From positions 248,001-312,000 of the forward strand of contig WHVA01000052.1 of the NCBI GenBank assembly GCA_015179125.1: DNA of 64,000 nt, in the 5' to 3' direction. The notes beneath the pieces were generated by a model. It searched no databases, was not told where the DNA came from, and was given only the letters and a program-made list of their open reading frames with translations. The DNA is from Gautieria morchelliformis (lineage: Eukaryota; Basidiomycota; Agaricomycetes; Gomphales; Gomphaceae). The translations under genes and the position numbers were made by a program. This document shows positions 11,533 through 22,228 of the stretch, piece after piece (position 1 is the stretch's first letter; every line of letters starts with the position of its first letter).

Positions 11533-13013
11533 CAGACCCCGAGGGTTTTCTCAAGCTTGACAACCGAACCTATGTTCCAGCGGCCCAAGACCTTCGACTT
11601 CGCATCCTGCAATACAAGCACAACCACATTCTCTCGGGACACTTCGAGGTCAACAAGACCTTGGAGCTGATCCGACGAGACTACACTTGGCCAGGGATTA
11701 GATCCTTCATCAAGGAGTATTGCAAGACGTGTACCACTTGCATGCGAAGCAAGCCGCAACGTCACAAACCCTATGGTCTCCTCAAACAACTTCCTGTTCC
11801 CGAGAAGCCTTGGAATTCCATCTCTATGGATTTCATTGAGCAACTCCCCCCTTCATCCGAGTTCACCTCCATACTAGTGATTGTTGACCGCTTCACTAAG
11901 CAGGTTATCTTCATTCCTACCACAGACAAGATAACCTCGCAAGAGCTCGCTCATCTCTTCGTCCTTCATGTCTTTTCCAAGCATGGAGTCCCCTCGCACG
12001 TCACCTCGGACAGGGGTTCCGAATTCGTCTCGCACTTCTGGCGTTCCCTAGGGAAAGCCTTGGACATGCGGTTGCATTTCACCTCGGGATATCATCCTGA
12101 GGGTGACGGCCAGACCGAGCGTGCTAACCAGACCTTGGAACAGTACCTCAGGATATATCAGCAGTCCAATTGGGCCTCGCTCCTTCCCCTAGCCGAGTTC
12201 GCCTACAACAATGCGCCTAGCGCAACCACCGGCATCTCCCCATTCTTTGCTAATAAGGGTTACCATCCGAACCTCGGAGTTCACCCCGAGCGCGACCTCG
12301 CCTCGGCACAAGCCCGAGACTTCGTGGTTGACCTGGACGAGCTTCACCAAGAACTTCGCCGCGCCATCCTCGAGGCTCAGAAGACCTACCAAGCCTCGGC
12401 CGATGTTCGCCGCAAACCCGCTCCTGATTTCCAAGTAGGATCCCTCGCCTTTGTGAAGGCACAGTACTTCAGAACGACTCGTCCTACCAAAAAGCTCGCC
12501 GAGAAGTTCTTGGGTCCTTTTGAGATCATTTCCCAAGCGGGTACTCACTCGTTCACCCTTCGACTTCCAGAACACATGCACTCAGTCCATCCAGTATTCC
12601 ATGTATCTATGCTCGAACCAGCCTCGCCCAACACCATCCCGAACCGAGTTCAGCTGCCTCCACCCCCAGTCGTTATCGACGGCGAACCCGAGTTCGAGGT
12701 CTCCGAAATCCTCGACTCGAAGATCGATAATAGACGCAAGAGCTGCAAGTTACTCTATCTTGTTAGGTGGACTGGTTACGAAGGTACCGACGAAGAAACC
12801 TCGTGGATCCTCACTTCCGAGCTTGATCATGCCTCGGAGCTGGTCACTGACTTCCACGAATCTTACCCGGCCAAGCCAGGACCTTTGACTGCTCTATGAT
12901 TGTTTCCTTGTTTAACCTCATGACCCAGTAGTTAGATAACAAAATCCCCTCGCAATCGAACAACACAAAAATCAATACAATCCAAGAAATATGCCATTAT
13001 TCCAGTTACTAGT

Positions 13014-13505
13014 TTATTCCAACATCCTCATATCCTCTCCCTCGCTCTCCTCGCTACCCTCACCTGACTCCTCCTCATTACTACTGCTACTTCGCTCCAC
13101 CAGACCCCCATGTCCCCCATAATCCGCCAAGTCTCTCGCCCCCTGCATCCGCTTCAAATAATTCCGCCTCCTCCTTATCCTCATGAACTCCACATCCACC
13201 CTGTTCATCCTGTCTTTCGCAGCTCTAAACTCCCCCAGCAACTCGCACACCCTCTCCCCAACCTCGCCAACCTTCTGTCCCACGTCCCTCACCGCCGCTA
13301 TAAGCTCCCTCATCTCCGCACTTCGCTCCGACCTTTTCACCTTCTTGTCCTTCTTCGCCCTCCGACCTTCCACCTCGGTTTCCTCTACCTCGGTTTCCTT
13401 CCCCTCACTCTGCCTCGCTCCCTCTGTCCCCTTACCCTTCTCCTCGCTCATCCTCGCTTCCATCCTCTCCACCCTCGTCTCGAGATTCCGCTCAACCCAG
13501 TCGCT
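13014..13505 (-). pseudogene. Antisense coiled-coil ORF of gypsy E1, truncated
   Basis: It lies directly downstream of pol but on the opposite strand, with its stop 115 bp from the pol stop. The product is strongly charged (E/K/R-rich) with a heptad-like stretch (MRELIAAVRDVGQKVGEVG) and an acidic serine-rich C-terminus. Its 5' end is lost at the junction with element E2, so no zinc-finger part remains. The same position and orientation are used by the ORFs of E2 (14509-23015) and E3 (15362-16213), which argues it is a real component of these elements and not a shadow frame. Function unknown. Confidence 0.6.
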
Positions 13506-14379
13506 CGACTTTTTCCGCACGCTCGGCAAGGCTCTCGACATGAAACTCCACTTCACTTCCGGTTATCATCCCGAAGGAGACGGACAAATGGAACATACTA
13601 ATCAGACCCTTGAGCAGTATCTCCATGTCTATTGCAATTACCAACACAGCAACTGGTCTGACCTCCTTCCCCTTGCAGAATTTGCCTACAACAATGCGCC
13701 TTCCGCTACCACCGGAATTTCGCCCTTTTACGCCAACAAGGGCTACCACCCGAATCTCGCCATCCACCCTGAACACGACCTCGCCTCTGCAAGAGCCCGA
13801 GATTTCGTTGTAGAACTCGACGACCTTCACCAACACCTCCGAGAGAACATCTCCACTGCCCAGAAGAGATACCAAACTTCTGCCGATCGGAAACGACTTC
13901 CACAACCGGCATTCGAGATCGGCGACAAAGTCTTTGTCAAAGCTGAAAACTTCCGCACCACTCGCCCCTTGAAGAAACTCTCTGAAAAATACCTTGGACC
14001 TTACGAGATCATCGCTAAGGCCGGCAGTCATTCTTTCACCCTCAGACTTCCTGACAATATGCACGCAGTACACCCGGTATTCCACGTCTCTATGCTTGAG
14101 CCCGCAGTTCTGAATACAATTCCGAATCGACAACAACCTCCGCCTCCGCCGGTAATCATCGACGGAGAACCGGAATATGAAATCTCGGAAATTCTCAACT
14201 CCAAGCTCGACAGACGATACCGCTGCCAACTCCAGTACCTAGTCAAGTGGGCAGGCTATGAAAACACTGACGAAGAGACTTCCTGGATTTCCGCCATGGA
14301 ACTCGATCACGCCTCTGACCTCGTCTCTGATTTTCACAAGTCATATCCCGATAAGCCTGGCCCCATTTCCGCGCCCTAG
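13505..14379 (+). pseudogene. Gypsy E2 pol, integrase C-terminal part with chromodomain
   Basis: The frame begins inside the integrase core (FFRTLGKALDMKLHF), continues through the catalytic Glu region (DGQMEHTNQTLEQ, with TER changed to MEH at the position of the catalytic Glu neighbourhood) and an SH3-like region. It ends in a chromodomain (QYLVKWAGYEN...EETSWI) and a stop at 14377-14379. It is similar to, but clearly different from, E1 pol (11.5-12.9 kb). Everything upstream of the core is missing, replaced by the antisense ORF of E1. The rest of E2 continues on the far side of the E3 insertion up to the LTR at 23758. Confidence 0.85.
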
Positions 14380-14508
14380 TCAAATCCGACCTCATTTCCG
14401 ATCCCCCATTGTTTTCTTACAAGTTCTCAAGTCATTGTCAAAATCCGATTAATTTCCACTATACTATTCCCGACATTTCAAGAAAGTATTTACAAGTCCT
14501 TTAGACCC

Positions 14509-14704
14509 CTACTCCTCCCTCATTGTCTCCGCCTCGACCTCTTTCTCTGCTTCCGGTTCTTTTTCCTCCTCTCCTACCTCGACACTCACCAACTCCGTTT
14601 CCACTCTTTCCCTCGTTTCCGCCCTCCCGCTCGGACCCGCTTCCACCCCATTTCCCTGCTCCCACAGCTGCGCGTCCATTCGGTCCCGGACCAAATCATT
14701 CCTC
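14509..14704 (-). pseudogene. Antisense ORF of gypsy E2, 3' part
   Basis: This is the C-terminal part of the E2 antisense gene, Glu/Val-rich (VGEEEKEPEAEKEVEAE), ending at a stop in 14509-14511. The upstream coding sequence lies at 20878-21193. The two parts are separated only by the E3 insertion and its TCCTC duplication, and the frame is continuous when E3 is removed. It lies 130 bp downstream of E2 pol and converges on it, as in E1. Confidence 0.7.
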
Positions 14705-15361
14705 TGTCAAGATTGGTTTTCAAGCGTTAATATCGTGTATTAGTGAACACAGCGAATGCCCGAATAACTTGTGCGAATAAGTATGCCGTTCGGCGAATAA
14801 GTGAACCGATGAATGTTCACGAAACAAGAGGGTTGCCCGAACGGGGCTTGCCCTATCTACAGTCGTAGCGAAATAGCTCGCAGCACTTGACGACGTAACA
14901 TGCAAGATATCACGGAAGGGCTGTCTAAGTTTCGACGGTCCCTTCACTGGCGAACGTGCTCCTTCAGAGCCCTTCGCCAACAGCACAGAAAGTAGTTCGA
15001 AGGCTAAGGTAACGAAGATGAAGTATGAGAACTCACCAGTGATGCCTAAGTCCTTGGCTGGTTGAAGATAGAAATCTTCAAGGGGAGGCTCAAGACTATG
15101 ATCACAGCGAGGTCAAGTTTGCACAAGATGGACGACGTATGATAATTGAACTGGGGAATATACATGCAAATGTGAACTACTTATATCGAATGCTCGTACG
15201 GTATCAGCGAATAGGAAAGAGGCCGTCACGAGTCAGGGTTGGATAGGGGTGCGCAGTCATGATACTAAGGAGATGGAATAAACATACAATAGAGTGAGGG
15301 AGGAGTGCGAACATGAAACGACGGAGAGTAAAGGTGGTGAAGGTACTTATGTATGAAACCA
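14705..15361 (-). repeat. 3' LTR fragment of gypsy E3
   Basis: It matches the left 657 bp of the full LTR at 19606-20877 with few differences, then stops abruptly after GAAACCA. The inner half of this LTR was removed by the deletion that joined it to the antisense gene. Confidence 0.9.
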
Positions 15362-16213
15362 GCCTCACAAAGAACGCACTCGGAGCCCTACGCCAGAGGT
15401 CGTCGCAGTTGAGCCAACTCCTGCTCATCGTCGCAAGGGTCGGGCGAATGCCCTAGTTGCTGAATCGGACAAGGTCCCGCAATCGGTGGTGAAGCATGGC
15501 TATCCCGAGGAGGCGTATTTGCTCGGGTGGCTGATTTACAAAAGGGTAAGCGGCATATGTTTCGTTGATGTCCTTCGCCCGCTGACTGTGAATTTTTTCG
15601 TAGCTTGGCGTATTGATGAGGCCTGCGAAGTGTGGGCGATGCCTTCGCTACGGGCATACCTGCAGCGGCGATGCAGGAAAGATGTGTGGGCGATGCATTT
15701 GTGATCGCCAGGGTTGTGTCGCAGCAGAGGGTAAGTTTCCAATTTTTCCATTCCTCTTACACCGTTCGAACTCATGTGGAGTCCTTATCCCTCCTCTAGA
15801 GTACGTGGCAAAGGACGAGAAGGATGGTCGAGAGCCAGCGGTAAAGGAGCGAGGATCGAAAGGGAAGAGTAAGGGGAAAGCAAAGGATAAGGGATTGGCG
15901 ACGGGTTCGTCCTCGATTTCGTCGAAGGGCGTCCTTGGTAAGCCTGTTGAATCCTCTTCCCGAATATCTTCGGCTGATTCCCAGATACCCCCGAAGGCAC
16001 CCGAACGTCTACACTGGCCGGCGAGGAGAGGGTGGAGGATCTGGTGGAGAGGTCAGAGGAGTTGATGAGGAGTGTGTCTCGAAAGCTCAACGATTTGAGT
16101 GGAGAGGTATTAGAACTAGAGGGGGTCCAGGCGATGATTCCTCTTCCCGAATATCTTCGGCTCACTCCCAGATACCCCCGAAGGCACCCGAACGTCTATG
16201 CTGGCCATCAAAA
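15362..16213 (+). pseudogene. Antisense zinc-finger/coiled-coil gene of gypsy E3
   Basis: The plus strand, opposite to E3 gag, encodes a segment ending LLGWLIYKR, then a likely intron (15546-15603, GTAAGC...TAG). Next is an exon with six cysteines in the pattern Cx2Cx6C...Cx2Cx6C (KCGRCLRYGHTC, MCGRCICDRQGC; 15604-15730), a second intron (15731-15799, GTAAGT...TAG) and a Lys-rich exon to about 15945. A coiled-coil stretch follows (RVEDLVERSEELMRSVSRK, about 16032-16130). The 5' end is cut at the LTR junction. The six-cysteine pattern resembles fungal Zn2Cys6 fingers, but the spacing differs. It may bind nucleic acid; no function is shown. The E2 gene has the same layout. Confidence 0.6.
15947..16208 (+). 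repeat. Duplicated 75-bp segment in the E3 antisense gene
   Basis: A segment starting TCCTCTTCCCGAATATCTTC occurs at about 15950 and again at about 16138, nearly identical over some 70 bp. The two copies flank the coiled-coil block, so one may be part of an exon and the other a downstream copy. Confidence 0.85.
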
Positions 16214-16514
16214 AATTAACGAAGTAGGGTAGGGGTTGTTGTATAAACAATCTGAACATAGGAATATTTTCTTGCATTTTTCATTTCTGTTTTTCTTTTC
16301 GATGGTGCTTTTAAGCCTTGGGTCCCTTCGGGGGCTTCGTGTGAAAGTAGGCGAAGCTGTGCGAAGGGGGCTGAAGTGATCGCCAGGTTTCTAGCATGTA
16401 GGAGCTGTGAGGATTTTATCCACTCCTCAAGCACCATTCCCCCCTTTATGGTACACGTCGCCCCGACGGGTAAAATGCGTGGGGGTGGTTCGGGACGCTG
16501 TTTGGGAGAAAGAA

Positions 16515-17111
16515 TGGTTCGCTACCCTTGTCGGACGTCTGTTCGTAGGCAGAATGATTCGGGAGAGGTGTGGGGGAAGGAAAGAAACGACACCTGGTGG
16601 AAGAGCCGAGGTGTAATAGAGTTTGTCCAATCGCTGTGTTCGGGGCATAACCCGAGGATAGCGGGGACAAGTATAAAGCGGGGTCTGGAGGACTCGGTAG
16701 AGTGATGCTCGATAGGCCTTTGCAGAAGTAGCGAATAGTTTGCCGTCCATGTCGAACGTCTGTGCGAAAACAGGAAGATCCGGGATAGGAAAGAGTGAAC
16801 AAAGAAACGACACCTGGAGGAAGATCCAAGGTGTAATAGAGTTGTCTAATCACCATGTTCGGGGCGTAACCCAAGGATAGCGGGGACGAGTATAAATCAG
16901 CGATATGGAGGACTTGGTGGAGTGATGCTCAATAGGCTTTTTGCTGAGGTAGCGAATAGTTTGCTGTCCATGTCGAACGTCTGTGCGAAAACAAGAAGAT
17001 TCGGGATAGGAAAGAGCGAACAAAGAAACGACACCTGGAGGAAGATCCAAGGTGTAATAGAGTTGTCCAATCGCCGTGTTCGGGGCGTAACCCAAAGATA
17101 GCGGGGGCGAG
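16515..17111 (+). repeat. 220-bp tandem repeat in E3, about 2.7 copies
   Basis: The landmark GAAACGACACCTGG recurs at about 16584, 16804 and 17024, exactly 220 bp apart. TTCGGGGCGTAACCCAA and CATGTCGAACGTCTGTGCG recur in register. Later copies are more alike than the first. It lies between gag and the antisense gene in place of pol. No coding sequence is recognised in it. Confidence 0.9.
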
Positions 17112-17460
17112 TGTTCGGAATGTGTGTCGAAGGTAACTGAAGAGTGGTATGTGGAAAAACTATCTATCGAAGTAGAGTTTGTTCTGAATGAGACGGATAT
17201 GTACGTGTTTGGCGAACGAGACAAGTAGTGGCTAGTGTGCTTTTACAAAGAGGAGGAGAAAGAGACATTTGTGCGAGGATTTTGAGAACTAGGATGAGAG
17301 GGGAAAGAGTCAGAGACTGAGAAGGTGTACATGGATGGGAAGAGGTGAAGGAGGCAGGATAGTCAAAGCGAACAGATACAGGGATTCGTACAAAGTGGGT
17401 AAGGTCGTTGTTCGATGGGCTAAAACGAGCCATTCTTAACACCACAGAGGGGTCGCGAGC
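17112..17460 (-). other. E3 internal sequence after gag, unassigned
   Basis: An open minus-strand frame (17445-17164) follows the gag stop directly, but it shows no protease or reverse transcriptase motif. It may be the remnant of the pol start or untranslated sequence of the element. Confidence 0.35.
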
Positions 17461-19558
17461 TTAATATTCCACGGGAGAGCTTTCGCCATCTTCGGGAACC
17501 TCTTCGAGAATCGCAACCTGGGGGTCACCTTCGAGAGTGAAGATAGCTCTGCCAGTAGTTGGGGCAGACTCTTGGAAGCGGCACCCCTTCGCATGATGTG
17601 TGGGGGGTTCGCCGCAATAAGGGCAAAGGCCTTTGGTTTTTCGTCGCTCTTTCTTGGCTTCAGTAAGACGTCCGGTAGCATCGAGGATGCCGGAAAGATC
17701 TTTCTGTTCGTCGGGCTTGGCTGCGGCAGGGGGTCTGGGTCGAGCGTTAGCACATGGTGTAACAGAAGGTTCGGAAGAAGAAGGGGGACGAATAGAGGTT
17801 GTAATCTGCTTTTCGCCTTGGCGCTCCCAGTAGCGATTGTCGATGCGAAGAGCCTGATGTTTGAGATCGTTGAGGCTTTCGGGACGTTCATAGGAGAGCA
17901 TGTGGTCTTTGATGCACTCGGCGAGGCTGTTGTAGAAGGCGTCGTAAAGGGCGGCATCGTTCCACTCAACGTAAGAGGACAACTCAGCGAATGTGGTCAT
18001 GTGGCGATTGACACGATGGGTGTCGAGCATTTTGAGCCTGCGAATAGCTCGCTCAGACACCTGGATGATGTCGGCCTGACCAAAAAGACGATTAAGTTCG
18101 TCGACAAAGATAAGCCAGTTGCTCCGAATGGGAGGTTCTGGGAACTGAATGAGAAAAGGCTGCCACCAGATCAAGGCAATGTCGCTGAGGTAGGATGCTG
18201 CGTAGGAGACTCGCGTCGCTCCTGCTGGAACTTTCGGGGCTTGTTGTCGAAGACCATAATACAACTAGTGATGAACGTTCGGAGAAGGCGAGGTTCTTTC
18301 CCTGTGAATTTGTTGGGTTTCGCAGCATCGGAATCACCTCAGGGGCGGCCTGAGGGTAGGCGAAAGGAAAGAGATAATAGGGGTTCCATGGGAACCCTGG
18401 TTGCGGCCAAGGCCCTCCACCAAAGGGTAGAGGTGGGCCAGGAGGTCCGGGGGGCCCGGGTGGTCCGGGAGGCCCGATCGGAGGTACTCCGCAATGGGGA
18501 AATGGTGGCCTGAGAGGTGGTGGAGGAGGCGGTGCAGGCCCGCCAGGTGGGGCAGGAATCTGTGCCGGAGGTTGCTGCGGGGGAGGTCATCCCGCGAAGG
18601 GGAGAGGCTGTCCCACGAATGGAAAAGGCGCAGGCCCGCCAGGTGGGGCAGGAATCTGTGCCGGAGGCTGTTGCGGGGGAGGTTGTCCCGCGAATGGAAG
18701 GGGGGCACTGCCGAAAGGCAAAGCATTCGGGTCATAATAGGGCACGCCAGTAACGGGATAGCCAAGATTTTGCTCGGGCGCAGGGTCAGTGTGATGTCCC
18801 TGGTCTGCCAAAGGTGCCTCGCGAGGGGAAGTAGTTTGAGAGCTGACTCGAGTATGGTCACCATGTACCGAATGGTGAAGACTGCGAAGAGCCTGCGAAG
18901 AGTGCGAAGAAACATGTGAGTGATGTGAATGAGATGAAGAATTGTGCGAAGCGGGTGTGCGAGCCCGGGATTCTGCGTGTACAGAGGTGGTATGCCTAGA
19001 ATTGAGAGGAGATGTAGGCTGGGGGTTAAGAGGACGCTGGGCGTAGTGCACGTCGAGAAAAGGGTTCGGAGTGTGACTAGGCGAAGCAGGTGGCAAGTGG
19101 GGTCGTGCGAAGGCCGATTGTAATCTGAGTCCTGAAGCACCGGCAATCTGAGGGAGCCTAGAAGGATAAGGTTCTTGAAATGTGCTAGGGTTTTGTGGGC
19201 GACCGCTGGGCGAATTAGGGGCGAATAAGTGGCGTAAAGAATCGGTGCCGGGCCTATGACTAGGTATGAGGGTGCTGGCTGAAAGTGGTCGCTGAGGGGA
19301 GAAATGCTGTTCGCCTGGAGTCAGCTGCCGTTGAACATCGAAAAGAGGCGGTGATGGGTGTTCGGGGACCGGGTGGTATGGTGTAGGCCGAGATGCAGAC
19401 ATGGCGACGAGGCGAGAGAAAGGGATGATGTCCTCTGTGGGGTTTTGCGAAGGGAACGAGGCGGAAGCTGCTCGCCTCTGGAGTGGTGCTGGAGTGGGAA
19501 CTGGACCTGTCGAGCGGGTTCTATGGACAACAGGATTTTCTTGTTGTGTAGATGACAT
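17461..19558 (-). pseudogene. Gag of gypsy E3 (stop and frameshift)
   Basis: Starts at ATG 19558, 48 bp inside the LTR (MSSTQQENPVVHRTR). The first 320 residues are Pro/Ser/His-rich and disordered, including a Pro-Gly-rich repeat (QPPPQQPPAQIPAPPGGPAP) that is duplicated. A TGA at 18587-18589 interrupts the second repeat where CAA is expected. The capsid-like core lies in two frames around 18340-17830 (KPNKFTGKEP, then VSYAASYLSDIALIWWQPF), with a frameshift near 18230. A single zinc knuckle follows (CPYCGEPPTHHAKGC, about 17620-17580). The layout of a long disordered N-terminus plus gag core is common in fungal chromoviruses. Confidence 0.8.
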
Positions 19559-19605
19559 GGAAAATAGGGTAATGCTTTTGACTGTAGCTGTTAGTTCAAT
19601 TATAC

Positions 19606-20877
19606 TGTCAAGATTGGTTTTCAAGCGTTAATATCGTGTATTAGTGAACACAGCAAATGCCCGAATAACTTGTGCGAATAAGTATGCCATTCGGCGAATA
19701 AGTGAACCGATGAATGTTCATGAAACAAGAGGGTTGCCCGAACGGGGCTCGCTCTATCTACAGTCGTAGCGAAATAGCTCGCAGCACTTGACGATGTAAC
19801 GTGCAAGATATCGCAGAAGGGCTGTCTAAGTTTCGACGGTCCCTTCACTGGCGAACGTGCTCCTTCAGAGCCCTTCGCCAACAGCACAGAAAGTAGTTCG
19901 AAGGCTAAGGTAACGAAGATGAAGTATGAGAACTCACCAGTGATGCCTAAGTCCTTGGCTGGTTGAAGATAGAAATCTTCAAGGGGAGGCTCAAGACTAT
20001 GATCACAGCGAGGTCAAGTTTGTATAAGATGGACGACGTATGATAATTGAACTGGGGAATATACATGCAAATGTAAACTACTTATATCGAATGCTCGTAC
20101 GGTATCAGCGAATAGGAAAGAGGCCGTCACGAGTCAGGGTTGGATAGGGGTGCGCAGTCATGATACTAAGGAGATGGAATAAACATACAATAGAGTGAGG
20201 GAGGAGTGCGAACATGAAACGACGGAGAGTAAAGGTGGCGAAGGTACTTATGTACGAAACCATGTCTTGGGACCCGCATACATGTCACCCTGCACGGACT
20301 CTTAGTCCACTGGGTCGATCCCACACGGCCTACGGAAGGAACGCCCCGCGAACATACTTTGGCCATACGAAAACCCAAAGGGGTTGGATTTAAGAAGATG
20401 ATGGGGTTAGTGATGAATCATCACGCCGGGTAAATGGTATGATCATATTTGATGGCGTGCCTTGTTGGCGAAATGTGCGAGCAGCGAATAGCGGTTTGGC
20501 GAAATGCGAGGGAGGGCGAACATCGATAGAATAGGGAAGGAGAAGTTGAGGTGGAGGGCGAAGCCGAGCGAACACGGGGGAGGAGTAGCGAACGAGGGAA
20601 TGGGGGTAACAAGGTGCAGGAAATACATAGGTCATGACAATCCGATTGTCAGAACACCATTGGAAGAGGGTCGAGCAGAGGAGGTGATAGGCCCAACAAT
20701 GACTGCTAAGTTAGTCTGAAGACGTCGATCGCTTGTTGACGGCATAACCATGGTCATTGGTGCGAACAGTGAGAATTGGTTGCCGAACATGACAATGGCG
20801 ATCGGAACGAACACGGAGATTGAGTGACAAATGGTAGGACAGAGCACCTGAATATGAGAAATAAACGCGTCATGACA
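19606..20877 (-). repeat. 5' LTR of gypsy E3, 1272 bp
   Basis: Plus-strand ends are TGTCAAGATTGG and GTCATGACA. It is the complete reference copy for this LTR family. Other copies are at 14705, 23759, 24961, 25996 and 52623. It is followed by the TCCTC duplication. Confidence 0.9.
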
Positions 20878-21193
20878 TCCTCCACTGCATTTCCCACATC
20901 AACTGCTCCAGGACTGTGGACATAACAGTCATCTGGTTCTGAATTGACAGAACCTGATGCTGCTGAACCTCTGCCATATCGATCATTATGTCCCGGATTT
21001 CGCGTTGCTGTTTCCGCATGGCCCTCAGCGACCCGGCAATGTCAAGGAGGGGATAAGACATCGTAAACCGGTTCAACACCGCCTGTCCCGATTTTCCGGT
21101 CACCAGAAACGATTCCTCGGACCTCCCTCCGCTCGGTCCTGGTTCCGACTTCGGAATCGACTCCTCTGTTGTGATAAACGCAATTATCTTACT
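20878..21193 (-). pseudogene. Antisense ORF of gypsy E2, middle part (coiled coil)
   Basis: The minus-strand frame contains a helical, Gln/Met-rich stretch (MRKQQREIRDIMIDMAEVQQ) predicted to coil, and runs straight into the TCCTC duplication. It continues in frame in 14699-14509 once E3 is removed. Its upstream side has a possible 3' splice site (CACAACAG before GAGTCGATTCC, near 21172), so the next exon would be the zinc-finger exon ending near 22229. Confidence 0.65.
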
Positions 21194-21196
21194 CAA

Positions 21197-22228
21197 ATCA
21201 TTTATATAAAAAGAAACTAATAAAAAAAGAAGAGAAAATCAAAACAAAAAAAAATCAAAAGAAACACAAACTACATTCACGATAGACGTCGGCGCAAACG
21301 ACGATCACACGAATCTTACGCCACGCTATATTACCCATAGATCGGGTAGTATACAGGAGTTCGAGCGTCGGCCACATGCGGCCGATCAGGGACAGCGCGC
21401 CTATCGGGTGATGGTATCAGCCATGACGTCGACAGGCGCCAGGCCATAGGTACCGAGGGGTACGGGCACCAAACACCGCAGAGAATAGTAGACTGCGCAG
21501 GGGTACAGGGTGTTGTGGAGTGACCTGAGAAAGTCATCTGCAACACATATACTCAATCAGCTGCCACACAAGAGAGGCACAGAGACAGCGGCCCCATCTC
21601 CAAGCCTAGCATTTATGCTAGGCAGGGCAAATATAGTATCATTCTCTATTCTAGCTCCATGACACGTCTCACTGGCTATTATCTCAGTATTATGTTGACA
21701 GGGGCTTTGTATACTAGGTATAGACCCTTGCTCCAAAGCCCAGAGAATCCTAACATCATCCCCATCACCCCATGACATTATGACTGTTAATTAGTCACTC
21801 CCTAGTTACAAACAGCCTTCCCGACCCATTTATCTAGTATCTTGAGTACTAGTACTTACTACTAAAATAGTATAAATAGCTAGCACGAATGTATGAACAA
21901 AATTATCCAGAATCGATTTTTTCTGCCTCCTGAAATTGCTGTAATCTTGTTTGATAGTTACAGAGCTCAGTTCTTAACAGTTTATTCCAAATCTTCGTTG
22001 AGAGTCTACTATCACTGTTTACTCTATACTACCTTAAAAGCGAACGCTTTTGATTTGACTATCCCTTGGATCGACACTGTTCTTCTGACGACACGGTCAC
22101 GTGACCCTCATTCATCAGTGTTGTACGCACCCCGAAGAGCTTAGTCAGCACACAGAGGGGAGGCGAATATAGTGGTTTCAACCACTAAGCAACAGATTTC
22201 ATTTGATAAAAAGGCACTAATTAACATT
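21197..22228. other. Probable intron of the E2 antisense gene, with an LTR-like insertion
   Basis: No coding sequence is recognised. The segment separates the coiled-coil and zinc-finger parts of the antisense gene. Within it, 21511-22194 begins TGTTGTGG and ends AGCAACA, like a copia-type LTR of 684 bp, is AT-rich, and lacks a matching target duplication (CAGGG against GATTT). The LTR reading is therefore weak. Confidence 0.35.

Larger units (their letters stand above)
2379..12899 (+). pseudogene. Pol of gypsy E1, split in three by insertions
   Basis: Coding blocks are 2379-4163, 9426-10052 and 11538-12899 (1785, 627 and 1362 nt, all multiples of three). Visible domains: an aspartic protease with DCG where DSG/DTG is usual (LVDCGSSDCF); reverse transcriptase with the YLDD box near 3750; RNase H (ETDASDYALAAIL near 9447); integrase with the zinc-binding H-H-C-C region near 11610-11750 and the D-D-E core (SMDFIEQLP, TSDRGSEFVS, DGQTERANQTLEQ). 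A C-terminal chromodomain (YLVRWTGYEG...EETSWI) ends at the stop in 12897-12899. The block before 4163 and the block after 9425 join in frame across the TTCCT duplication, and the other pair across CAGAC. The frame itself is intact; only the insertions disable it. Gag-pol is offset by -1. Confidence 0.88.
623..13505 (+). mobile_element. Ty3/gypsy chromovirus E1, nested and 3'-truncated
   Basis: Order is LTR, gag, pol (protease, reverse transcriptase, RNase H, integrase, chromodomain), then an antisense ORF, and then an abrupt junction to another element near 13500. Two younger insertions interrupt pol: a Ty1/copia element (4164-9420) and a solo LTR (10053-11532), each flanked by a perfect 5-bp duplication. 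Without them, pol is one continuous frame of 3774 nt. gag is broken by a frameshift and a stop, so the element cannot move by itself. The C-terminal chromodomain places it among chromoviruses, which is established family knowledge. Confidence 0.85.
14705..20877 (-). mobile_element. Ty3/gypsy element E3, internally deleted
   Basis: The minus-strand element is bounded by TCCTC at 14700-14704 and 20878-20882. In its own orientation it has a 5' LTR (20877-19606), a gag (19558-17461), then unassigned sequence, a 220-bp tandem array, an antisense zinc-finger gene and a truncated 3' LTR (15361-14705). Most or all of pol is missing. LTR ends are TGTCA...TGACA. The perfect duplication shows that it inserted as one unit and was deleted afterwards. 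Confidence 0.85.

Noticed and set aside
13492..14229. 245-codon minus-strand frame
   Set aside because: Exact antisense shadow of the E2 integrase/chromodomain; no known motif, composition mirrors the plus-strand codons.
17572..18513. 313-codon plus-strand frame
   Set aside because: Opposite strand of E3 gag with its zinc knuckle; Gly/Arg-rich because gag is Pro-rich.
21511..22194. Firm call of a copia-type solo LTR
   Set aside because: Ends fit TGTTG...CAACA but flanking bases do not match, and no second copy is in the window.
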